NCBI GenBank assembly: GCA_023953615.1
Contig: JAMLJH010000001.1
Span: forward strand, 2,273,360 to 2,337,359
Direction of reading: 5' to 3'
Length of the DNA stretch: 64,000 bases
Source of the DNA: Verrucomicrobiia bacterium
GTDB lineage: Bacteria > Verrucomicrobiota > Verrucomicrobiia > Limisphaerales > JADLHS01
Shown here: positions 1-7,045 of the stretch, piece after piece
How positions within the stretch are numbered: position 1 is the stretch's first letter
Layout: every line of letters begins with the position of its first letter
Position numbers and translations under genes: made by a program
The notes under the pieces: model-generated
What the model saw: only the letters and a program-made list of their open reading frames with translations
Databases searched by the model: none
Told to the model about the DNA's origin: nothing

Positions 1-335
1 AAGAAGTTCAACTCGCTCGTGGCAAACACGCCGTCCTTGCGACTGTAATCCACCGCGTGAATCAGCATGAACAGATACGGCGCAAACGCCTCGTCCTCCT
101 TGGGCGAGAACTCCTCCACCTTGGGGGACGGACTGGTCTGCACGCAGTCCTGGATGGAAAGCGGATGGAAATGGAACAGGTCTTCCAGCACAAATTTCTG
201 CTCCTCCTCGGTTGGGTTTTCCAAATCCACCCAGAGAAACAGGTTGGTATCGTTGAGCAGCGTCGGCATGAGAAACATCTCGACATTGCGGGTGTGCAAA
301 CGACCCTGAGTGGTGAAGGCAAGTGAGCGAATCAT
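1..335 (-). CDS. corA: CorA-family Mg2+/Co2+ transporter, 5' part only
   Basis: Reading leftward from the ATG at 335 gives an open frame to the window edge, about 111 residues, beginning MIRSLAFTTQGRLHTRN. It contains LFLWVDLENPTEEE, then LEDLFHFHPLSIQDCVQ and YLFMLIHAVDY. These match the cytoplasmic N-terminal domain of CorA channels (the FHPLxxED-type segment and the following Y-L-F strand). The membrane part with the GMN signature lies beyond the edge and cannot be checked. CorA is a pentameric inner-membrane channel for divalent cations. The following 200 bases (336-535) show nothing I recognise. Family assignment is strong; the ion preference is inferred from the family. Confidence 0.88.
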   Translation of the reverse strand, partial: MIRSLAFTTQGRLHTRNVEMFLMPTLLNDTNLFLWVDLENPTEEEQKFVLEDLFHFHPLSIQDCVQTSPSPKVEEFSPKEDEAFAPYLFMLIHAVDYSRKDGVFATSELNF

Positions 336-535
336 AATCTCATTGGATTAGCCGGACGTGACAGCTTGGCACGAAGCTTAGTCCGTAAATGGAGGGATGC
401 AAGACCCGGTTCGCGCTGAATCGGCACAGCCAAGCCGATGATTCGTTGATGGATGATGAGGAGTGCTCGCCATTCTCACGCTCCAAGTCAAACGGCGAAA
501 AGCAGCGGGGTGATCTGAATCCATCGGCGATCTTT

Positions 536-2227
536 TCAAAAGTCCAACCCCGGCAACCGATAAATTTCCACGTCATCAAACCAGCACACGTCGGCATCGG
601 TTTTCTGATTGTGGACGTTGAGCAGTACCACCAATCGCCCCGTGTCCGGCGGAACGGTGACCACGCCCGTCGTCGTCTGCCAACCGCCTTGATCCGGTGT
701 GAAGATGAAGACGCGGTCAACCGCTTCGTGCGTCCAATCGCCCGCGTCGGTTTGCCAGCGAATCATCAAGTCCGGCGAGGACTCGCCTTGCACCCGGCAC
801 TTCGCTTTCACCACAAAGACCTGCCCCGGCGCGGCGGGAACACTCTGCAAAAAGCAGCCGTGCGTCACCTTGCTGACACGACCGGAGCCGCCGCCGATCT
901 GGTTATCCCAGGCAAAAGTGCCGGTTGCCTGCTTTTCGTCCTGCCACGCGTTCCAACCTTCCGGCCGGGTCGCGCCTGAAGCGGGACCGCGATCGAATGC
1001 GCCGTTCACCGCCAGATTGGTAGCGGCGTTTCGAGCTTGTAAATTTGCGAGTTCCACTCGCGCCGCCGCTTCGGGATCGCGCACCCAAGCAATCGTGCGC
1101 GTGATGCCGGGCAAGACTTCCTCCCACGAACGGCCTTTACCCACCGTGTGCGCCAGCGCTTCCGCGCGCCACGGCTGCTCCTTGGCCAATCCACTCCACC
1201 AACGGGATTGCTCACCGTAAATCCAGACGTATTCGTCTGCCGCATCGCGCGCGGCGCTCAGGTTGCGCGCCAACCGCTTGAGTCGCGAGCCGTCCAACGG
1301 CGGACGGTAATATTGATTACCCGCTTCATTGACAAACATGTCGAGGTAAAAACCAAAACCGGCCTGCGCCTGTTGTCGGTATTTCGCGCGGTTCTCAGTC
1401 GCCACCAGTTTGAGACACGGACCCGACCACGACCGCATGTCGAGCGCGGCGCGTTGATACGCTTCCACGCTGTCCAGGTAGTAACCGTTCTCGCATCCGT
1501 CCACGAGGACCATTTCGGGCGGCGCGGCGTCGAGCATGCCGTTGAAAAACGCGGGCAACAAACCGTAATGTTCCCGCGCCAGAACGGACGTCGGATCATC
1601 CGCCCGTCCCGCGCGTTGCACCACGCTGTTGAGAAACAAGGTGAGCACCACCGCGTGAGGCATTTCCGCAGCCAGGCTGCGAGTGAATTGCGCGCCGCGT
1701 TGCCGGGCGAGCGCGGCAGTTTCAGCAAAGGTCCGTTTCTTGCCGGGGTCAAATTTCCACTGGTTTTCGCCGTAAGGCTCGAAGTCGAGCGCCAACCCTT
1801 TCGCGCCGCCTTCGCGGGCGAGCCAGCCGCAGATGCCGATTTTTTCTGCCAGCGCGCTCCAACCTTGATCATCCGCCCAATCAATGAATTTGGGAGTCGC
1901 GTTGAAGAGCACAAAATTCTGCGTGTAATTCGTGAACCGGCACGCGCGCAAATCCGCCAACGCTTCCTTGAACCATTCCCGCCGCCACGCGCCCGTCCCC
2001 CAGCCGCTTTGCGTGGAGACCATTCGGCCCGCATCGGTCTTGGCCGTAACATAAAAAATGACGCCATCGAACGGCCCTTCGCGTTCCATCTCTGAACCAA
2101 ATTGCCGCAGAAACGCCGGGTCCGGAATGTCCCAGCCCAACTCAATAAATTTCCGATCTGCAGCCGACGTTGGCAGTGCCATCAACAGACCCAATCCCAT
2201 CAGCAAAACCGAGGCGATGTGTTTCAT
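536..2227 (-). CDS. Secreted TIM-barrel-like protein with C-terminal carbohydrate-binding-like domain
   Basis: 563 residues starting with a clear signal peptide (MKHIASVLLMGLGLLMALP, cut after ...TSAA). Residues ~25-390 look like an alpha/beta barrel of the glycoside-hydrolase type, with patterns such as GLALDFEPYG and VLVDGCENGYY that supply possible acidic catalytic residues; I cannot place it in a numbered family. Residues ~405-560 (VNGAFDRG..., PEGWNAW..., CWFDDVEIYRL) look like a CBM4/9-type beta-sandwich, which often begins with an N-x-x-F/W pattern and ends in W-F-D-D-V. Likely exported and acting on extracellular glycan. It is the last minus-strand gene of the saccharolytic block, separated from the sialidase gene by the duplicated tail and nucleotidyltransferase insert. 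Confidence 0.72.
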   Translation of the reverse strand: MKHIASVLLMGLGLLMALPTSAADRKFIELGWDIPDPAFLRQFGSEMEREGPFDGVIFYVTAKTDAGRMVSTQSGWGTGAWRREWFKEALADLRACRFTNYTQNFVLFNATPKFIDWADDQGWSALAEKIGICGWLAREGGAKGLALDFEPYGENQWKFDPGKKRTFAETAALARQRGAQFTRSLAAEMPHAVVLTLFLNSVVQRAGRADDPTSVLAREHYGLLPAFFNGMLDAAPPEMVLVDGCENGYYLDSVEAYQRAALDMRSWSGPCLKLVATENRAKYRQQAQAGFGFYLDMFVNEAGNQYYRPPLDGSRLKRLARNLSAARDAADEYVWIYGEQSRWWSGLAKEQPWRAEALAHTVGKGRSWEEVLPGITRTIAWVRDPEAAARVELANLQARNAATNLAVNGAFDRGPASGATRPEGWNAWQDEKQATGTFAWDNQIGGGSGRVSKVTHGCFLQSVPAAPGQVFVVKAKCRVQGESSPDLMIRWQTDAGDWTHEAVDRVFIFTPDQGGWQTTTGVVTVPPDTGRLVVLLNVHNQKTDADVCWFDDVEIYRLPGLDF

Positions 2228-2331
2228 GATAAATTTAACCGCCGCGACTCTACCCCGGAACTCGGCGGGCTTGAATCAAATTTGATCAACCGAAGGAAAT
2301 GCGAATGGAAATATGTTTCGGCGTGATGAAG

Positions 2332-2405
2332 CATCCGCTCACTGGGCCAGCCAGCTTTTCACCGGACCGCCGTGTTGAATCCAATCTTCGTCAAACACCG
2401 CGTGA
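2332..2405 (-). pseudogene. Duplicated 3' tail of the neighbouring sialidase-like gene
   Basis: These 74 bases are a near copy of 3208-3281, the last ~21 codons and stop of the sialidase-like gene plus a few bases after it. On the minus strand both encode HAVFDEDWIQHGGPVKSWLAQ followed by TGA. I count three differences in 74 bases, all third-codon-position synonymous changes. No upstream sialidase coding sequence precedes this copy, so it is a gene-end relic. Together the two copies form direct repeats about 876 bp apart around the nucleotidyltransferase gene. Confidence 0.85.
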
Positions 2406-2507
2406 ACTTGGATTAAATCCTGTGTTGGCGGCCTCCTCCAATTTGTTTAGCTTGTTTCCGTGCAAACCGCCACGACCAGTGGAAACGCCCGACCTGCTGA
2501 CATCCGG

Positions 2508-3083
2508 ATGGGGGAAGTTTCCTGGGAACGGATGATTCGCGCCGTGGAAAAAGTTCGTGAAAGACTTCGCCGCACCGTGGCCGCCCTTGAAGCGGCGGGA
2601 GTTCCTTACGCGCTGGCCGGCGGTAATGCCGTGGCCGCATGGGTTTCGCGCGTGGATGAAGCCGCTGTGCGCAATACTCAGGACGTGGACATTCTGCTGC
2701 GCCGCTCCGATTTGGCGGCGGCCATCGCCGCAATGGCCAATGCGGGTTTCCACCACCGTCACGTTAAAAGCATTGATATGTTTCTGGACGGTCCGGATGC
2801 GAAAGCGCGTGATGCCGTCCACGTTGTCTTTGCCGGCGAAAAGGTGAAGGCCGATTCAGTCGCCGCCGCTCCCGATGTGACGGAATCCGAAGGCACGGAA
2901 ACTTTCCGGCTGGTAACGCTGGGCGCATTGGTGCGGATGAAACTCACCGCATTCCGGGATAAAGACCGCACGCACCTGCGCGATTTGATCGAAGTTGGAC
3001 TGGTGGACGCCGGGTGGCTCGAACGTTTAGCGCCGGAATTGGCGGTTCGACTTCAAGAGTTATTGGACAACCCGGAAGGTTGA
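2508..3083 (+). CDS. Nucleotidyltransferase-like protein (AbiEii/MNT-type fold)
   Basis: About 191 residues from the ATG at 2508; GTG at 2460 and ATG at 2532 are alternative starts, and none has a strong ribosome-binding site. The core reads PYALAGGNAVAAWV, then TQDVDILLRRSDL, the G-G-N and D-x-D pattern of small nucleotidyltransferases of the AbiEii/MNT superfamily, with two aspartates to bind metal. Later segments (DAVHVVFAGEKV, LGALVRMKLTAFRDKD) fit the same group. Biological substrate unknown; related proteins act in toxin-antitoxin or phage-defence pairs, but no partner is visible here. It is the only plus-strand gene in a minus-strand block and sits between the two copies of the sialidase tail, suggesting insertion. 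Confidence 0.75.
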   Translation: MGEVSWERMIRAVEKVRERLRRTVAALEAAGVPYALAGGNAVAAWVSRVDEAAVRNTQDVDILLRRSDLAAAIAAMANAGFHHRHVKSIDMFLDGPDAKARDAVHVVFAGEKVKADSVAAAPDVTESEGTETFRLVTLGALVRMKLTAFRDKDRTHLRDLIEVGLVDAGWLERLAPELAVRLQELLDNPEG

Positions 3084-3207
3084 AAAGCAGCCAAACGATC
3101 GCCGGCCCTGCGTGACCACGAAATTCGTCGGCCGGCCCGGCACCGGAGAATTCCGGCGCTGCCCGCCAAGCTGGGCGAGGTGAGTTAAATCAGTCGCTTA
3201 TGAAAGT

Positions 3208-3281
3208 CATCCGCTCACTGGGCCAGCCAGCTTTTTACCGGGCCGCCGTGCTGAATCCAATCTTCGTCAAACACCGCGTGA
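3208..3281. repeat. 74-bp direct repeat, copy 2 (authentic sialidase 3' end)
   Basis: Matches 2332-2405 at 71 of 74 positions in the same orientation. It spans the last codons and stop codon of the sialidase-like gene. With copy 1 it brackets the nucleotidyltransferase gene and about 230 bases of unassigned sequence. Confidence 0.85.
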
Positions 3282-4351
3282 TTGATGACCGTGCGTTCGT
3301 GCGAGGTGAAGATCAGATGGATTTTTCCATCGCGCGTCTGCGCCGCCACCGGGTAGGCGTAATCGTAAGGCCCTTCAGCCACATTCCGCCGCCAGGGCCA
3401 GGATTGATCGCCATCGGCGGAAAGAGCCACCGTCAACGGCGTGCGTTCGTTCATGTTATCATTGAACACCAGCAGCAGCTTGCCGCTGGCCAGCTTGATG
3501 AAATCCAACGCGGCATTGGGATTCTTGAATGACGAATTTACGCCCGGACTCCAAGTCCAACCGCCGTCGTGCGATTCCGCGCGGATGGCCCAGCCGTTGG
3601 TGGTAGGCTCGTAATCGCCGCCGCGCCGCGCGTACGCCACGAGCTGATCCTTTTGGATTTCCACCGCCACGGGCTGGATGTTGCCCGTCGCCGAGCGGAT
3701 GCGGCCCGTTTGCTGCCAGACCTTGCGCTTCACGTCATAGTGCAGGAACAGTCCCGCACTGTCGGGCGCGATCACTTCCGTGTCATTGCCTCGCTCTTGA
3801 TACAGCGGCAGCAGATAATCGCCGCTCGACAAAACAATGGGACGATTGCACACCATCATGCCTTCCTCACTGGCCAACGGAAACGCATCTGACCAAGTCT
3901 GGGCGTAGTCGGTGGAGACTTTGGCTTGGACGCGCGAGCTGGACCAGGTGTCGCCGTAGCGCACGACGTAAAACAGCCAGACCAAACCGTCCGGCGCCTG
4001 CCAGACCACGCCGTTGCCGAGCGAGCGGAATGGATCGTGGGCAATGCGCACCGGCTGGGTCCACTTGCGGCGGCCGGACTTCAAGCGCGCGCCGAACACG
4101 CCCGTGTCGAGCGCGTATTCACCTTCACCGCCGTAATAAACCACGTAGAGATCGCCGTTCGCGAGCGCCTCGATGCGCGCCGGATGTTTGTACGGACCGG
4201 TCTTTACTTCCGGCCCAAACAGGCGTTCGATGCACAACTCGCCGGCAACGCCGGACGTGAGCGAGATCAGCATTAATCCCAGCAGCAGGCTCAGTGCGAA
4301 TCGAAGTCGAAATTGCGCGCGGCAAATCGGGAAATGAAAGGATCGGTTCAT
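3215..4351 (-). CDS. Sialidase/neuraminidase-like (BNR repeat) secreted protein
   Basis: 378 residues from the ATG at 4351; an upstream in-frame ATG at 4390 would put 13 polar residues before the signal peptide, so the shorter start is preferred. The N-terminus (MNRSFHF...LSLLLGLMLISLTSG) is a signal peptide. The body is a beta-propeller of the BNR/sialidase type with Asp-box-like pieces such as STDYAQTWSD, SHDGGWTWSP and SADGDQSWPW, plus RPIVLSSGDYLLPLYQE and GKIHLIFTSHE, typical of the exo-alpha-sialidase superfamily common in Verrucomicrobia and Planctomycetes. Likely hydrolyses or binds an extracellular glycan; true sialidase activity cannot be claimed. It follows the GH5 gene by 74 bp and probably belongs to the same transcript. 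Confidence 0.82.
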   Translation of the reverse strand: MNRSFHFPICRAQFRLRFALSLLLGLMLISLTSGVAGELCIERLFGPEVKTGPYKHPARIEALANGDLYVVYYGGEGEYALDTGVFGARLKSGRRKWTQPVRIAHDPFRSLGNGVVWQAPDGLVWLFYVVRYGDTWSSSRVQAKVSTDYAQTWSDAFPLASEEGMMVCNRPIVLSSGDYLLPLYQERGNDTEVIAPDSAGLFLHYDVKRKVWQQTGRIRSATGNIQPVAVEIQKDQLVAYARRGGDYEPTTNGWAIRAESHDGGWTWSPGVNSSFKNPNAALDFIKLASGKLLLVFNDNMNERTPLTVALSADGDQSWPWRRNVAEGPYDYAYPVAAQTRDGKIHLIFTSHERTVINHAVFDEDWIQHGGPVKSWLAQ

Positions 4352-4425
4352 GTGGGGCGAAATCATGCCGGGCGACCGCGGGCAAGCCAAGCCAATCTGA
4401 TCGCCGAACGCAGATCAACCACAAG

Positions 4426-5709
4426 CTAACGCGCCGGCGAGGCGTTTGACTGAACGCGCAGCCGCTCGTTGGCTTGTTGGATTGCGTCCAACTGCCAGCC
4501 GCGCCCGTTGGTCGCGGTGACATTCCAATCCTTGGCCTGATAATCGAAATCAAACACCCAGAGCGCGCTCAAGGGAATTTGATTGATTTCAATGGCGGAA
4601 AGAATCGCGGCGAAATCGGTGCGGGCCGTGGGAGTGTCATTACCCGGCACGCCGAACTCGCCCACGAACAACGGCTTTTGTTCCGCGCGCGCCACCGCCA
4701 CCGCTTGAGCGAGTCGGCCCAGGTCGTTGGTCAGATCGTAGGCGCGGACGGAAAGCGAGTTGATGGGCGAAGGATTATCCGCCGCGAGCATTACCGCGAA
4801 TTGTTCCGGGGTATCGTTCCGCCAACTGCGTTCCTGTTTTTGGTGCCAGGCCGAGGGACGGGGAAAAGCGTTGCCACTGATAATCAACCGATGCGGATCG
4901 TATTTTCGTACCTCATTGGCGAACGCGCGGAAGGCGATCCGGATATCGTCATGCGTCACTTCGTCTTCCGCAGTGCGTTGCGCGGGCGTGCCCAGGTGCG
5001 GGGCCACTGGCGGGCGATGCGTGGCGGCGTTGGGCAGATCCGCGGCCAGATTATATTCGTTGCCAAATTCCCAGGCCCAGATGGCTGGCGATTTTACGTA
5101 GCGCGTCACCAGTTCGCGGGTGTAATCGCGCATGAACGCAATGGTGCGACTGTTCGTATCGCCCCAGCGCGTACAAGGTTCGTCCATCAGGTCCGGCACG
5201 GCGCTCAAGTTCCAGAACAACGACGGAATCAAGCCGATCCCCTGCCGTTCGGCGCTCTGCACCACCGCGTCCAATTGCGTGAAGTACTGCGCGCGGTTGG
5301 TTTGATAAAGTTGCCAGTTGACGGGCCAGTAACCACCGGCAGAAAAGCGGACGAACGGAATCTGCCGCGCGGCCAGTTCGCGAAAGCCCGCGTCGTAGTT
5401 CGTTCGCGGCGCGCGTTCCAAGGTACGCACGAACGCATCGTAATAATTCACGCCCATGCCGCGAAACGGCACGCCTTGCCACCGCAACTCGCCGTGTTCA
5501 TTGACGGATAAACCCGGTTCCGCGGAGAAGCTCAATTGACCGGTAGCCACTAAAAGTCCGGCCACCAGCAACCAGCTTCCGCATCCGCTGCTTGATTTAA
5601 TCTGGGAAAGAAAATGACGCATAAAGCTCAAGGCAGCGTAACCGGCGCTGGGCCAAAGGCGCAACGCGGTTGCAGCGGTGGCGGCAAAATGAATCCGACG
5701 CCGGTTCAT
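4426..5709 (-). CDS. Glycoside hydrolase family 5-like enzyme (cellulase/mannanase fold), secreted
   Basis: 427 residues from the ATG at 5709, which overlaps the GH10 stop as ATGA; an internal ATG at 5622 (residue 30) gives a cleaner signal peptide (MRHFLSQIK...WLLVAGLLVATG), so the true start may be there. The barrel carries the two GH5 glutamates: acid/base in WAWEFGNEYN (Glu218) and nucleophile in FVGEFGVPG (Glu351). The N-terminal piece WQGVPFRGMGVNYYDAF is the usual GH5 entry strand. Expected to cut beta-1,4-linked glucan or mannan outside the cytoplasm; the exact substrate is not readable. Likely translationally coupled to the GH10 xylanase. Confidence 0.85.
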   Translation of the reverse strand: MNRRRIHFAATAATALRLWPSAGYAALSFMRHFLSQIKSSSGCGSWLLVAGLLVATGQLSFSAEPGLSVNEHGELRWQGVPFRGMGVNYYDAFVRTLERAPRTNYDAGFRELAARQIPFVRFSAGGYWPVNWQLYQTNRAQYFTQLDAVVQSAERQGIGLIPSLFWNLSAVPDLMDEPCTRWGDTNSRTIAFMRDYTRELVTRYVKSPAIWAWEFGNEYNLAADLPNAATHRPPVAPHLGTPAQRTAEDEVTHDDIRIAFRAFANEVRKYDPHRLIISGNAFPRPSAWHQKQERSWRNDTPEQFAVMLAADNPSPINSLSVRAYDLTNDLGRLAQAVAVARAEQKPLFVGEFGVPGNDTPTARTDFAAILSAIEINQIPLSALWVFDFDYQAKDWNVTATNGRGWQLDAIQQANERLRVQSNASPAR

Positions 5710-7037
5710 GACAGTTCGATGTCAATTTGGTTTTTTGCGCCCGGTCGCCACTGAACTTCCTTCGTGATCGTGCGGTCGTCCGGTGTTTTGACGGTGATCC
5801 GGTGGGTGCCGTGAAAGGCTCGCACCGACATGGCGCCCGCCGCATCCGAACGGCCTTCAAGCTTGCTCCACCATTGTTCGCGGATGAGCGTTTTCAGGCG
5901 CTCGTAAACCGGTTTGGGCGACATATCGCGCCGCAACCAACCGGCTGGAGCGCGCTGCCAGGCGCCGCGATCAGAAAAGTCCCACCAGGTAATCGCTTCC
6001 ACCGCCGGATGCGCAAAAAGCGCCGTGTAAAGATTCGCCGTTTGCTCCGCCTGACGTGCCTCGCCTTCCGCCGTGGTGTCGCCCCAATTTTCACCCGGCC
6101 CCAACCGCGGACCACTCAAGATGGTGGTTTCCGTAAAATGCAGCGGTCGCCCCAGTTCCGCGTAGGCATCGCCAACCCTCCAGACGGTGGACAACGGCCA
6201 GACCCGGTCGTGCATGTGCGTCTGCAAACCCACGACGTCGAAGAGCGATTTCGATTCGTCCGACACGCTTCGCAGCAACTTCAGGTAGGGAGCGTCATGG
6301 CGATAATCATTTACCAGCAACGTTGCGGTCGGATGGGCCGCGCGCGCCACGCGCAAATGTTTGGTCACGTATTCCACCGGACCGAGGCGTTTGGCCCAAC
6401 GCGCCATTCGCGTCTGGTTGGCGCCTTCGGGAATATGCGTGGCTTCGTTGACCACGTCCCACACGTCAATGCGCCCTTGGTAACGGGCAATAATCTCACG
6501 GACCCGCGCGGTCGAGAGCGCTTCCAGCTCGGCGTCACTTTCCGGCAGCCAATCGGGTGAACCGGCGGGATGATCCCAGACCAGCGGATGCCCCTTGCAG
6601 GTAATGCCCTGTTCCCGACACCACGCGACGACGCGATCGGTGTATTCGTAATTCGGCTGGCCGCGTTTCGCTTCGTAATTCGCCCAATAGAAACCCAGCG
6701 TGGCAAAATTGAACACGGTGGCGAATCGGCGGCGGTATTGAGCTTCCAGGTCCGGATCACCAACGTGATCCAGCATGAACGCATTGCTCCCAAACCGAAA
6801 ATCGTGGCGCAGTTGTTCGAGACGGATGGGCGCGCCAACCACCGGTCGTCCCTGCGAATCGCGCAATCGGATTTGCCCCGCGCTCTGGCGGTACTGCTCG
6901 ATGCGAGCCGGGCATTGGGAAAGAATCTCTTCGTCCGTCGGCTGATCTTTGCCGACTTTCGCCGCTCCGATTCCCGGAGCGAACGCCAGCGTGGCCGCAG
7001 CGGTGGTTTTCAGAAAGTCGCGGCGGTTCAGATGCAT
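5706..7037 (-). CDS. GH10 endo-1,4-beta-xylanase, Tat-exported
   Basis: 443 residues. The start has a twin-arginine signal (NRRDFLKTTAAATLAFAPG), so it should be exported folded. The catalytic barrel follows: GSNAFMLDHV, FNFATLGFYWANYE (the GH10 W-x-x-x-E region), GHPLVWDHP, the acid/base Glu198 in DVWDVVNEAT and the nucleophile Glu303 in HFTETTIL. These are the standard GH10 motifs. The reaction is internal cleavage of xylan backbones. A short C-terminal domain (~residues 400-443, FHGTHRITVKTPDD) resembles a beta-sandwich tail. It starts 8 bp after the WbsX-like gene and overlaps the GH5 gene by 4 bp, so the three are almost certainly co-transcribed. Confidence 0.93.
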   Translation of the reverse strand: MHLNRRDFLKTTAAATLAFAPGIGAAKVGKDQPTDEEILSQCPARIEQYRQSAGQIRLRDSQGRPVVGAPIRLEQLRHDFRFGSNAFMLDHVGDPDLEAQYRRRFATVFNFATLGFYWANYEAKRGQPNYEYTDRVVAWCREQGITCKGHPLVWDHPAGSPDWLPESDAELEALSTARVREIIARYQGRIDVWDVVNEATHIPEGANQTRMARWAKRLGPVEYVTKHLRVARAAHPTATLLVNDYRHDAPYLKLLRSVSDESKSLFDVVGLQTHMHDRVWPLSTVWRVGDAYAELGRPLHFTETTILSGPRLGPGENWGDTTAEGEARQAEQTANLYTALFAHPAVEAITWWDFSDRGAWQRAPAGWLRRDMSPKPVYERLKTLIREQWWSKLEGRSDAAGAMSVRAFHGTHRITVKTPDDRTITKEVQWRPGAKNQIDIELS

Positions 7038-7045
7038 AATGCAGA

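Noticed and set aside
1148..2095. Long plus-strand open frame opposite the secreted GH-like gene
   Set aside because: It is a high-GC shadow: Arg/Ala/Gly-rich, no motif or signal, and fully antisense to a well-supported gene. The same applies to long antisense frames at 7730-9136, 17726-19075, 29833-31002 and 55808-57247.
2406..2507. Extended nucleotidyltransferase start at GTG 2460
   Set aside because: The extra 16 residues (MQTATTSGNARPADIR) are not family-like; ATG at 2508 or 2532 fits better.
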